A DNA stretch of 64,000 nt from VFJJ01 sp031362415 (lineage in GTDB: Bacteria; Actinomycetota; Acidimicrobiia; IMCC26256; VFJJ01), in assembly GCA_031362415.1 (NCBI GenBank), contig JANLSK010000312.1, positions 1 through 64,000 of the forward strand, in the 5' to 3' direction. Both the position numbers and the translations under genes were made by a program. Positions 1 through 8,321 of this stretch are shown here, piece by piece; positions within the stretch are counted from its first letter, which is position 1, and every line of letters starts with the position of its first letter. The notes below the pieces were generated by a model. That model was not told the origin of the DNA. It did no database searches and saw nothing but the letters and a program-made list of their open reading frames with translations.

Positions 1-1
1 C

Positions 2-709
2 CTCGTGCAGCCGCTCGGCGCCGTCGAACAGCATGGTCCCCACCTGCCCCTGTCGACCGACCTGATCATCGCCGAGGCCGCATCCGAGGCGGTCGTCGCC
101 GCACGAGGTGACGAGCTCGACCTCTGGCTGTTGCCCCCACTGGCGTACACGAAGTCGAACGAGCACGCCTGGTCGGCCGGCACCGTCTGGCTGTCGCCCA
201 CGACGCTTCTGGCCGTGCTCGACGACCTGGGCCGTTCGCTCGCCACCACCAGGGCCCGCAAGGTGGCGTTCGTCAACGGCCACGGCGGCAACACCGCGCT
301 GGTCAACGTGGCGTGTCGGGAGCTGCGGTTGCACCACGGCCTGCTCACGTTCCTGCTGCACCCGTCGGTCCCACCCGATCACGGTGGACCGTCGACGGCC
401 GCCGAGCTGGGCATGGGCATCCACGGCGGGCTCGACGAGACCTCGGTGGTGCTGCACCTGCGGCCCGACCTGGTCGACATGACGACCGCAGTCCGCAACG
501 TCCCGTCCCGCCTGGCCGACAACCAGCACGTCCGCTTCGGCGGCTCGGTGAGCTTCGGCTGGCTCTCGAACGACTTCGGCCCGTCGGGGCTCATCGGTGA
601 TCCGTTGGGAGCCACGGCCGAGCGGGGCCGGACCCTGTTCGATGCGAGCGTGAAGGGGCTGGGCGAGGCGTTCGCCGAGATCGCCGCGTTCGAGTTCCCG
701 CTCACCTGA
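2..709 (+). CDS. Creatininase-family amidohydrolase, 5' end outside window
   Basis: The visible frame opens with the family's N-terminal signature (PLGAVEQHGPHLPLSTD), which carries metal ligands in creatininase-like enzymes. FVNGHGGN follows near residue 90 and LDETSVVLHL near 145, both typical of the fold. Creatininases are metal-dependent cyclic-amide hydrolases of about 240-260 residues. Only a short N-terminal stretch before the first motif is lost at the window edge, so the GTG at position 5 is probably not the real start. MftE of mycofactocin biosynthesis belongs to the same family, but no other mft gene is visible here, so the substrate is left open. The stop codon abuts a strong hairpin. 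Confidence 0.85.
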   Translation, partial: LVQPLGAVEQHGPHLPLSTDLIIAEAASEAVVAARGDELDLWLLPPLAYTKSNEHAWSAGTVWLSPTTLLAVLDDLGRSLATTRARKVAFVNGHGGNTALVNVACRELRLHHGLLTFLLHPSVPPDHGGPSTAAELGMGIHGGLDETSVVLHLRPDLVDMTTAVRNVPSRLADNQHVRFGGSVSFGWLSNDFGPSGLIGDPLGATAERGRTLFDASVKGLGEAFAEIAAFEFPLT

Positions 710-761
710 CGAACAACTGCCAGCACACCGTCGCCGGCGCGCGACTCCTGGCAGTTGTTCG
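710..761. terminator. Hairpin terminator after the creatininase gene
   Basis: Perfect 14-bp inverted repeat: CGAACAACTGCCAG at 710-723 pairs with CTGGCAGTTGTTCG at 748-761. The 24-nt loop holds a smaller GTCGC/GCGAC stem. It starts directly after the creatininase stop codon and has no T tract. The leftward operon also ends nearby at 913, so it may serve both directions. The rest of the gap to 912 shows nothing recognisable. Confidence 0.6.
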
Positions 762-912
762 GGGGAGGGACCAACCCCTCGGCACGCTGAGCACGTGGAA
801 CCCCAACGTGAAGTGTCGCTGAGATCGGTGAGGGGACGGTCGCCGTCCACTCACCGGCGGAGCACCTGCGAGGAGGTCGGCACCGGCAGGCGCCTCCTCA
901 GCAGGTGCTCCG

Positions 913-1425
913 TCAGCGTCGCGGGTCGCGGCGAGAGTCGATGACGCCGGTGTCGAAGCCGGCGAGGTGCAGGCCACCCGCGAAACGCGCGTGCTCGATC
1001 TTGATGCAGCGGTCCTGCACCACCTGCAGCCCCGCAGCGTGCGCGATGGCGACGGCTTCGTCGGAGCGCAGGCCCAGCTGGATCCACAGCACCCGGGCTC
1101 CCACTCCCACGGCCTCCCGGGCCACGTCGGGGAGGTCCTCGGCCCGCCGGAAGGCCACCACCACGTCGGGCGCACCGTGCTCAGCGACCAGATCGTCGAG
1201 CGAAGCATGGAAGGCGCAGCCCAGGATCATCGATCCGGCCGCCGCCTCCTTGGGGTTCACGAACCACACGTCGTAGCTGCACGACGACGAGAGCAGGTAC
1301 GAGGCCACGAAGTACGACGGTCGGGAGGGGTTCGAGGACGCCCCGACGATGGCGATCGACCGTATCGAGTCGAGAATCGCCTTGCGCTGCTTGGCTGAGG
1401 GCGGCGTCCAGGGTGTGGGGCTCAC
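913..1425 (-). CDS. CoA-binding (YccU-like) protein
   Basis: The 170-residue product has the Rossmann-like CoA-binding fold. Near residue 25 it has SIAIVGASSNPSRPSYFV, the nucleotide-binding loop of the family, then VWFVNPKE, and near residue 115 VLWIQLGL. The family is small and soluble, and its physiological role is poorly defined; it resembles the N-terminal part of ADP-forming acyl-CoA synthetases. The GTG start is chosen because it overlaps the sulfhydrylase stop as GTGA, which makes this the third, translationally coupled gene of the leftward operon. Open frame continues upstream of this GTG but only as a shadow of the neighbour. Confidence 0.85.
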   Translation of the reverse strand: MSPTPWTPPSAKQRKAILDSIRSIAIVGASSNPSRPSYFVASYLLSSSCSYDVWFVNPKEAAAGSMILGCAFHASLDDLVAEHGAPDVVVAFRRAEDLPDVAREAVGVGARVLWIQLGLRSDEAVAIAHAAGLQVVQDRCIKIEHARFAGGLHLAGFDTGVIDSRRDPRR

Positions 1426-2714
1426 GTTGCCACCGATCGTCTCAGCGCTTGGTCGAGGTCGTCGACGATGTCGTCGAGATCCTCGATACCCACCGAGATC
1501 CTGACCATGTCGGCGCTGACCCCGGCGGCGAGCAAGGCCTCCTCGGGGAGCTGCTGGTGGGTGGTCGAGGCGGGATGGATCACGAGGGTCTTGGCATCGC
1601 CCACATTGGCCAGGTGCGATACCAGCTCCAGGCCCTCGATGAAGCGGGCCCCGTCGGCCCGCCCTCCCTTGACCCCGAAGGTGAACACGGCACCCGGGCC
1701 CTTGGGCAGGTAACGACGAGCGAGCGCGTGGTAGGGCGAAGACGCCAGACCGGCGTAGCGCACCCATGACACCCGGGGATGGTCCTCGAGAAACGTGGCG
1801 ACGGCAGCGGCATTGGCGACATGGGCGTCCATCCGCAAAGCCAGGGTCTCGAGGCCCTGCAGCAACATGAAGGCGTTGAAGGGCGACAGGCACGCGCCCA
1901 CGTCGCGGAGCTGTTCGACTCGGAGCTTGGTGCAGAAGGCGTACTCGCCGAAGTTCTCCCTGAACCGGAGGCCGCCGTAGGAGGCGACGGGTTCGGTCAT
2001 GTGCGGAAATCGCCCGTTGTCCCATGGGAATCGGCCCGATTCGACGATGACACCACCGATCGACGTGCCGTGGCCCCCGATGAACTTGGTCGCCGAGTGC
2101 ACGACGATGTCGGCGCCGTGCTCGATGGGCCGGCACAGGTACGGCGTGGCGAAGGTGGCGTCGATCACGAGCGGTAACCCGTGGGAATGCGCCATGTCGG
2201 CCAGGGCGGCGACATCGGCGACGGCCCCCGACGGGTTGCCGATGATCTCGGTGTAGATCAGCTTGGTCTGCGGCGTGATCGCCGCCGCGTAATCGTCGAC
2301 GGCGTCGGAGGCCACGAACGTGGTGGCGATCCCCAGGCGCCGGAGGGTCACGTCGAGCTGGGTGTAGGTGCCGCCGTAGAGCGCCGCCGAGGCCACGATG
2401 TGGTCGCCCGAGTCGCACAAGGCCGTGAAGGTGAGGAACTCGGCGGCCTGGCCGCTCGCGGTGGCGACGGCGCCGATCCCCCCGTCGAGCGAGGCCATGC
2501 GCTCCTCGAACGCGGCCGTCGTCGGGTTGGCGATGCGGGTGTAGATGCTGCCGTACTTCTGGAGGGCGAACAGATCGGCGGCGTCGGCGGTGTCCTCGAA
2601 CACGAAGCTCGTCGTCTGGTAGATGGGGACGGCTCGAGCCCCGGTCGTTGGATCGGGCCGGTTGCCCGCGTGCACGGCCCGGGTCCGAAATCCCGGCTGG
2701 CGGTCGATGGTCAT
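1422..2714 (-). CDS. metY: O-acetylhomoserine sulfhydrylase (Cys/Met metabolism PLP enzyme)
   Basis: This 430-residue PLP enzyme probably makes homocysteine from O-acetylhomoserine and sulfide. The N-terminus has the TRAVHAGNRPDPTTGARAVP pattern of the Cys/Met-metabolism family. The PLP lysine lies in HSATKFIGGHGTSIGG near residue 205, and the long form (over 420 residues) with FGEYAFCTKLR and HPASTTHQQL matches sulfhydrylases better than cystathionine gamma-synthase. One deviation is IDATFATP, where most relatives have VDNTFATP. ATG overlaps the upstream hydrolase stop by four bases. With cysH and siroheme genes elsewhere in the window, it fits sulfide incorporation. Confidence 0.85.
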   Translation of the reverse strand: MTIDRQPGFRTRAVHAGNRPDPTTGARAVPIYQTTSFVFEDTADAADLFALQKYGSIYTRIANPTTAAFEERMASLDGGIGAVATASGQAAEFLTFTALCDSGDHIVASAALYGGTYTQLDVTLRRLGIATTFVASDAVDDYAAAITPQTKLIYTEIIGNPSGAVADVAALADMAHSHGLPLVIDATFATPYLCRPIEHGADIVVHSATKFIGGHGTSIGGVIVESGRFPWDNGRFPHMTEPVASYGGLRFRENFGEYAFCTKLRVEQLRDVGACLSPFNAFMLLQGLETLALRMDAHVANAAAVATFLEDHPRVSWVRYAGLASSPYHALARRYLPKGPGAVFTFGVKGGRADGARFIEGLELVSHLANVGDAKTLVIHPASTTHQQLPEEALLAAGVSADMVRISVGIEDLDDIVDDLDQALRRSVAT

Positions 2715-4465
2715 GCGCGCGTCCTCTCGGCGTCGCCCGACCCCACGACGGGCAGGTGGAGCTCGGCGCCCCAGACCTCGATGGTGGCCACGAGGTGCTC
2801 GGCCGCGGGGGTGTCGGGCGAGCCGTCGAGCGTGTGAGGGTTGCGGTCGTAACAGGGGAAGCGGGCTCCCGAGACGTCGAGCCGGAGGCGGTCGCCGGGG
2901 TTGAGCTCGACTGCGATGGGACGCAGCCGCAGCTCGACGGTGGTCGGACCCGTGTTCTGTCGCTTCACGTCAGTCGGGCCGACCCGGGTCGCCCAGCCGG
3001 TGAGAGCTCGGGAGCCGCCTCGGTGGTCGACGACGGTGAGGACGGCGACCACGTCGTGGCTGGGACGGTCGCACCGGGTGGAGACGATCACCGTCGGAGC
3101 ACCGACGATCGTGAGTGGCTCCGTCAGCGGCTCGGACGTGAAGCACAGCACATCGCGGCGGTCTTCCGACGACGACTCGTCCTGGAATTCGAGCGCCTCC
3201 CCGGGATAGGGCACGAGCGGCTGGGCGACGATCACCGATGCGGGATGGTTCCTGGGCCGTGCTCCGGAACGTGCGAGTCTCCCGTCGCCCGATCGGGAGT
3301 TGGCGTTGCCGCTCGGCGACCAGGCCGTCCAGTACTGCAGCTCGCTCTGGGACGGGGGCCAGGCCGATGCGGTGCGCCACACTCCCGAGCCGAGCACGAA
3401 GTACCGGACCCGCTGGTCGAACCGGGATGCGGGGGGCTGGGGCGGCGCGTCGGCTCGCACGGAGGTCGCCCGAGGCGGGTGGGTCAGCCCGAAGACCCGG
3501 TCGAAGAAGCCGATCAGGGCATCGGCCACCGGCGCCGGCGCCGCCGCTGGCCCCAGGTCGACGCCCCCGTGGACTGGCCCCCAGGGCATGTGGGCCCAGG
3601 GCCCGAAGATCGCCTCGGCGTTGAGCTGCTCGATCAGTGCGGCGGTGCCCGACGAGAAGTCGTCGAACCAGCCGCCCACGGTGAAGGCCGGCACCTGAAT
3701 CGCCGAGAGGTCGGGCCGGCGGTCAGCCCAGTAGTGGTTCTTACGCGCCGATTCTGCCGCAGAATCGGCGCGTAAGGAAACGGGCAGGTGGGCGAGCCAT
3801 TCGGCGAACCAGGGCGGCGGATTCGGCCCGAGCGCCGACGAGCGGGGCAGCACGTGCACGTCGAACGGAACGGGACCGGTGCGCAGTTCCTGCCCGGCGA
3901 GCTGAGCGGCCCAGAAGCACACGAATTGCCATCGCAGGAGCCCGCCCTCGTACGTCCAGCCGTCGCCCGGATCGGGACAGCACATCATCGGGGCGATGGC
4001 TCTCAGGCTCGGCGGTCGTCGTGCCGCGGCATAGAGCTGGGCCAGACCCTGGTACGAGAACCCGTACGTGGCGACCCGCCCGTCGCAGATCGGGAGACGA
4101 GCCGCCCACTCGATCGTCGCGGCACCGTCGCGGCCTTCATCGACGAAGGGTGAGAACACGCCTGTCGAATCGCCCCGGCCGCGACAGTCCTGCACCAGCA
4201 CGGCGTATCCCCGGCGGGCAAACCAGGAGGGGTGAGGGAGTACCGGCGTCGACGCCACCGAACGCCCGTAGGGCAGGCGCTGCAGCAGCACCGGCCACGG
4301 TCCCGCCCGGTCGTTTGCGGGGTGCCAGGCGTCGGCCACCAGCGTCACCCCGTCGTCGAGGACGAGGCGCAGCCCGGTCACCCGCACGACATCGTCGATC
4401 TCACGGTCAGCGGCACCATCCTCGAGGGCCCCGTCACCTGCCACACCCGCCACACCCTCACCCAC
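2711..4465 (-). CDS. CocE/NonD-family alpha/beta hydrolase
   Basis: The 584-residue product matches the X-prolyl dipeptidyl-peptidase S15/cocaine-esterase family. The nucleophile elbow is GFSYQG near residue 135, the acid lies in GGWFDDF near 275 and the catalytic His in FGPWAHMPWG near 298. A C-terminal jelly-roll domain follows (GDRLRLDVSGARFPCYDRNP near 535). It should hydrolyse an ester or amide; the substrate is unknown. It is the first gene of the leftward operon. A 35-bp near-perfect palindrome lies in frame within the segment before the conserved Asp motif and encodes LRADSAAESARK. The only good upstream Met is at 4465, 64 bp from a divergent conserved frame. Confidence 0.85.
   Translation of the reverse strand: MGEGVAGVAGDGALEDGAADREIDDVVRVTGLRLVLDDGVTLVADAWHPANDRAGPWPVLLQRLPYGRSVASTPVLPHPSWFARRGYAVLVQDCRGRGDSTGVFSPFVDEGRDGAATIEWAARLPICDGRVATYGFSYQGLAQLYAAARRPPSLRAIAPMMCCPDPGDGWTYEGGLLRWQFVCFWAAQLAGQELRTGPVPFDVHVLPRSSALGPNPPPWFAEWLAHLPVSLRADSAAESARKNHYWADRRPDLSAIQVPAFTVGGWFDDFSSGTAALIEQLNAEAIFGPWAHMPWGPVHGGVDLGPAAAPAPVADALIGFFDRVFGLTHPPRATSVRADAPPQPPASRFDQRVRYFVLGSGVWRTASAWPPSQSELQYWTAWSPSGNANSRSGDGRLARSGARPRNHPASVIVAQPLVPYPGEALEFQDESSSEDRRDVLCFTSEPLTEPLTIVGAPTVIVSTRCDRPSHDVVAVLTVVDHRGGSRALTGWATRVGPTDVKRQNTGPTTVELRLRPIAVELNPGDRLRLDVSGARFPCYDRNPHTLDGSPDTPAAEHLVATIEVWGAELHLPVVGSGDAERTRA
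3741..3775. repeat. Perfect 16-bp-arm palindrome inside a coding sequence
   Basis: TTACGCGCCGATTCTG, loop CCG, then CAGAATCGGCGCGTAA. Flanking bases extend the pairing with one bulge (TTC/GGAA). It lies in the hydrolase coding sequence and keeps the frame open. It has the architecture of the intergenic hairpins in this window, but not their position. Confidence 0.9.
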
Positions 4466-4640
4466 ACGCCACCATCACACTCACACCCCAACACTTGCGG
4501 ACACTGCCACCGCGGTCAACGATCGCGCGATGCAACACGCCGTTCACCGAACGGCAACGATGATCGACGGGGGCAGGGGCAGGCTCGATCCCGGCGAGCA
4601 CGCGTCTGCGCCGACACAAGACCCGGGGGCCACACGACCG

Positions 4641-6173
4641 ATGCTGCTCCACCAACTCCTTCGTGACGGGGCCAACCGCACACCCGACAAGGTGGCCTTC
4701 CACTGGGTCGAGCGCGACCGCTCGCTCACCTACGCACAGGCCGTCGAGCAGACCGACAAGGTGGCGGGGGCGCTGGCGGCACTCGGTGTCGGCCGAGGTG
4801 ACCGGGTCGGAATCTTCGCCCACAACGGGCTCGACTATCTCCTCGGCATGTTCGGCGCCTGGCGCCTGGGAGCCATGTGCGCACTGGTGAACGTCCAGTA
4901 CGCCGACACGCTCGACTACTACGTCAACGACTGCACCCCCAAGGTCCTCATCTACACCCACGACCACCTGGCCACGCTGGAGCGGCACCGCGCGAACCTC
5001 CCGTCGATCGAGCACTACCTGTGCATGGACGGCCCGCAGGAGGGTGCGCTGTCGTGGCCCGACGCGGTCGCTGCGGCGCCCGCGCCTCCGCCCGACACCA
5101 CGGGCGACGACGACCGCGCGCACCTGTCGTACACCTCGGGTACCTCGGGCCAGCCCAAGGGAGCATGTCTGGCCCACGAACCCACCATGCGGGCCACTCG
5201 CTGCATCGCCGAGCGCCTCCGGGTCACCGCCGCCGACGTGAGCCTGGGCCCGACCGCGCTGTCGTCGTCGTACCAGCTCGTCGCCAACCTGCTTCCGGCC
5301 TTGCACCGGGGCGCCACGGTCTGCGTGATGAGCAGGTGGGACGCGGCTCAGGGATGGGATGCCGCCGAGCGCCTGGGCGCCACGATGCTGGCCGCCAACC
5401 CGACCGTCCTTCGGGAGCTGCTCGCCGAGTCGCGTGCGCGGGGACGGGCGCCGGCCCGGCTACGGCTGTCGCTCTCGGGCGGCGGACCCGTGCCGCCCGA
5501 GCTCAAGTTGGCCTGGCGTGACGAGCTGGGCCTGCCGCTGTGCGAGAGCTACGGCCAGAGCGAGCTGGGCGGCTTCGTGGGCCTGTGGGCCGCCGATCAG
5601 CCGGTGAGCGAGGCTCGGGTGCTGTCGTGCGGGCAACCCCTCCCCGACAAGGAGGTGCGCACCCTCGACGACGACGGTGCCGAGGTGCCGCCGGGTGAAC
5701 TGGGCGAGATCTGCCTGCGCGGCGGGTTCATGGCCGGCTACTGGAACCGGCCCGACAAGACGACCGACACGCTGCGCGACGGCTGGCTCCACACCGGCGA
5801 CGTCGGCTACCTCGACGCCGAGGGCTTCGTGTTCATGCGCGGCCGCCTGAGCGAACGCCTCACCGTGGCCGGCGAGCACATCTACCCTCGCGACGTCGAG
5901 GAGATCCTCATGCGCCACCCGTCGGTGCACGAAGCCGCGCTCATCGGCCTCCCCGACCCCGTGCTCGGCCACCGCCCCGTCGCCTACGTCACGACCGCCC
6001 CCGGCGTTGACGAGCGCCTCGACATGGCCGACCTGGTCAAGCACATCAGTCGAACGTGGGACCGAGATGTACAGTCTCTGACCATCGAGATGATCGAGGC
6101 GATGCCCATGACGCCCACGGGCAAGATCAGCAAGGCTCAGCTCCTCGACCAGGCACTGGATTCGGCTCGATGA
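4641..6173 (+). CDS. AMP-dependent acyl-CoA synthetase/ligase
   Basis: The 510-residue adenylate-forming enzyme should activate a carboxylic acid to its CoA thioester through an acyl-AMP. Core motifs are in order: YTSGTSGQPKG near residue 160 (phosphate loop), ESYGQSE near 290, HTGDVGYLDAEGF near 380, RGRLSERL near 395 and PTGKISK near the end, whose lysine is catalytic. Conserved sequence begins at MLLHQLL, so the ATG at 4641, behind a GGGGG stretch, is preferred; the frame stays open to an ATG at 4530. Its stop overlaps the ATG of an ABC permease. Placement with transporters suggests it activates an imported acid, but that is inference. Confidence 0.85.
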   Translation: MLLHQLLRDGANRTPDKVAFHWVERDRSLTYAQAVEQTDKVAGALAALGVGRGDRVGIFAHNGLDYLLGMFGAWRLGAMCALVNVQYADTLDYYVNDCTPKVLIYTHDHLATLERHRANLPSIEHYLCMDGPQEGALSWPDAVAAAPAPPPDTTGDDDRAHLSYTSGTSGQPKGACLAHEPTMRATRCIAERLRVTAADVSLGPTALSSSYQLVANLLPALHRGATVCVMSRWDAAQGWDAAERLGATMLAANPTVLRELLAESRARGRAPARLRLSLSGGGPVPPELKLAWRDELGLPLCESYGQSELGGFVGLWAADQPVSEARVLSCGQPLPDKEVRTLDDDGAEVPPGELGEICLRGGFMAGYWNRPDKTTDTLRDGWLHTGDVGYLDAEGFVFMRGRLSERLTVAGEHIYPRDVEEILMRHPSVHEAALIGLPDPVLGHRPVAYVTTAPGVDERLDMADLVKHISRTWDRDVQSLTIEMIEAMPMTPTGKISKAQLLDQALDSAR

Positions 6174-7117
6174 TTGCGGCCCCCCCGGTATCGGGAGTCC
6201 GACCCCACCCGGAAACCCGTAGCACCGTTCGGCGCGTCGGTGGGGTCGTGATCGGACCGGTCCTCGTGGCCGCGGCCGTCGTCGGTGTCTGGTATCTCGT
6301 GCACCATCGGGTGCTCGAAGAGCCGCGCCGGTTCATTCTGCCCGAGTTCCACGTGGTGATCGACAGCGGCTTCCTCGAAGCCGATCACGCCCGTGAGCTG
6401 TTCAAGGGGCTCTGGCTCACGACCCAGGTGTCGCTCCTCGGCCTTGCACTCGCGGCGATCATCGGCATCGGCGTCGGGGTGCTCATGAGCCAGGCCCGCT
6501 GGCTGGAGAACAGCGTGTTTCCCTATGCGGTGATCCTGCAGACGATTCCGATCATCGCCATCGTCCCACTCATCGGGCTGGCCTTCGACTACAGCTACGC
6601 CAGCCGGGTGACCGTCGCTCTGCTCATCGCCGTCTTCCCGGTGATCACCAACACGTTGTTCGGGCTGAAGTCAGCCGACGCGCAGCAGCACGATCTCTTC
6701 ACCCTGAACCGCGCCGGACGGTTGACGCGACTGCGAAAGTTGATGATGCCCGCAGCCCTCCCGGCGATCTTCACGGGTCTGCGGATCGCCGCTGGAGCCT
6801 CGGTGATCGGGGCGATCGTCGGAGAGTTTTTCTACCGGCAGGGCGTCGACAAGGGCATTGGTCGGCTCATCAGCGAGTACCAGTTCGACAACGACTTCGA
6901 TCTCGGCATTGCGGCGCTGTTCCTTTCGTGCCTCTTGGGGATCGTCCTGTTCTGGGTCATCACGTTCGTCGGCAACCGAACGGTGCGCCATTGGCACTCG
7001 TCGGCCCTGCCGCGATACCGGCCGCCGCGCGTTCGCGCGAGCGGCCAAGGGGGTCCCGTCACCCGGAGGGTTCAGGCGGCGGGCAGCACGAGCGCACTTC
7101 AGAAAGGGAGAGCATGA
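6170..7117 (+). CDS. ABC transporter permease, SsuC/TauC type (copy 1)
   Basis: The 315-residue integral membrane protein of the nitrate/sulfonate/taurine permease family has about six helices. The first spans roughly residues 25-45, and the cytoplasmic EAA-type loop is GLRIAAGASVIGAIVGEFF near 200. ATG overlaps the ligase stop (ATGA), and its own stop overlaps the binding-protein ATG in the same way. It is about half identical by eye to the second permease at 8322, so the pair may form a heterodimeric channel. No ATPase gene is seen in the cluster. The C-terminal 45 residues are basic and poorly conserved. Confidence 0.85.
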   Translation: MIAAPPVSGVRPHPETRSTVRRVGGVVIGPVLVAAAVVGVWYLVHHRVLEEPRRFILPEFHVVIDSGFLEADHARELFKGLWLTTQVSLLGLALAAIIGIGVGVLMSQARWLENSVFPYAVILQTIPIIAIVPLIGLAFDYSYASRVTVALLIAVFPVITNTLFGLKSADAQQHDLFTLNRAGRLTRLRKLMMPAALPAIFTGLRIAAGASVIGAIVGEFFYRQGVDKGIGRLISEYQFDNDFDLGIAALFLSCLLGIVLFWVITFVGNRTVRHWHSSALPRYRPPRVRASGQGGPVTRRVQAAGSTSALQKGRA

Positions 7118-8313
7118 GGAAGTTCAGATTGACGGCCGTGGCCTTGATGGCCGGCCTGGCACTCGTCGCCGCAGCCTGCGGCGACGACGACGACACCACG
7201 GCAACACCGGCCGCCGACGGCACGACAGCCCCGAGCACCGACACCACAGCAGCTCCAGCACCCGACACCACGGCCACCCCGGCAGAGTCGGGTTCGCTGG
7301 TGGGGGTGTGCCCGGACCCGCTGATCATCCAGACCGACTGGTTCCCAGAAGCCGACCACGGTTACTCGTACCAGGCGATCGGGGTCGACGGCGTGGTCGA
7401 CGCCACGAACGGAACGTACTCCGGTCCGCTCGGTGACACCGGGATCACCCTCGAGGTCAGGGCTGGTGGCCCGTACATCTCGTTCGCCCCGCCGGCTCAG
7501 CAGATCTACGCCGATCCCGAGATCTTCGCCGGATACGCAGACACGGGTGACGTGATCCGCAACGCAGGAGGCGAACAGCCCCTCGTGAGCGTGTTCGCCA
7601 ACTACGACAAGGGCCCGCAGATCATCCAGTGGGACCCGGAGGTCTATCCCGACGTTCAGACCATCGAGGACATCCGTGACACCGACGCCACGGTCTTGTA
7701 CTTCGAAGGTGCCGCGTACATGGACTACTTCCTGGCCAACGGCCTGCTGAACGAGGACCAGATCGACGCCTCGTACGACGGTAGCCCGACGCGCTTCGTG
7801 GCTGAGGGCGACCTCTTCCAGCAGGGCTTCGCCACCGCCGAGCCGTTCAACTACGAGAACGTGATCGAGGGTTGGCAAAAGCCCGTCGAGTACCTCCTCG
7901 TGCACGACACCGGCTTCGAGATCTACCAGTCGGCGCTGTCGGTTCGTCCCGACACGCTCACCGAGGAGGCCGACTGCCTCGAGGCACTGATCCCGATCTT
8001 CCAGCAGTCGCTGGTCGACTACATCACCGACCCGGTGCCGATGAACGCCCGCCTCACCGAGATCGTGGCTGAGCTCGAGGAGTTCTGGGTCATCACCGAC
8101 GAGCTCAATGCGGCCGCGGTCGAGGTGATGCTCGAGCAGAAACTGGTGACCGACGGCGACAACGGCTTCATCGGCGACTTCGACTGCGCTCGGGTCGATG
8201 CGCTCATCGAGACCCTCCGTCCCGTGTACGAGGGCGAGATCCCCGATGACCTGGCCTGCGACGCCGTCGTGACCAACCAGTTCCTCGACGACACGATCAG
8301 CCTGGGCAAGTAG
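7114..8313 (+). CDS. ABC substrate-binding lipoprotein, NMT1/THI5-like
   Basis: The 399-residue precursor has a signal peptide ending in a lipobox (LVAAAC near residue 22), so it should be anchored outside the membrane. An acidic, Thr/Ala-rich linker runs to about residue 60. The mature domain opens with IIQTDWFPEADHGYSYQAIG, closely matching thiamine-precursor/pyrimidine and riboflavin binding proteins of the NMT1/THI5 family (TDWFP and a following His). AAAGGGAG lies just upstream of the ATG. Flanked by two permeases, it is the only binding protein of this transporter. A heterocyclic ligand is likely by family; the exact one is unknown. Confidence 0.85.
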   Translation: MRKFRLTAVALMAGLALVAAACGDDDDTTATPAADGTTAPSTDTTAAPAPDTTATPAESGSLVGVCPDPLIIQTDWFPEADHGYSYQAIGVDGVVDATNGTYSGPLGDTGITLEVRAGGPYISFAPPAQQIYADPEIFAGYADTGDVIRNAGGEQPLVSVFANYDKGPQIIQWDPEVYPDVQTIEDIRDTDATVLYFEGAAYMDYFLANGLLNEDQIDASYDGSPTRFVAEGDLFQQGFATAEPFNYENVIEGWQKPVEYLLVHDTGFEIYQSALSVRPDTLTEEADCLEALIPIFQQSLVDYITDPVPMNARLTEIVAELEEFWVITDELNAAAVEVMLEQKLVTDGDNGFIGDFDCARVDALIETLRPVYEGEIPDDLACDAVVTNQFLDDTISLGK

Positions 8314-8321
8314 CTCCACGC

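Noticed and set aside
2..709. MftE of mycofactocin biosynthesis
   Set aside because: The protein is a creatininase-family member like MftE, but no mftA-D or mftF genes are adjacent, and the family is broad.
1426..2418. N-terminal extension of the CoA-binding protein
   Set aside because: It is the shadow of the sulfhydrylase gene; the CoA-binding domain starts at the GTG at 1425.
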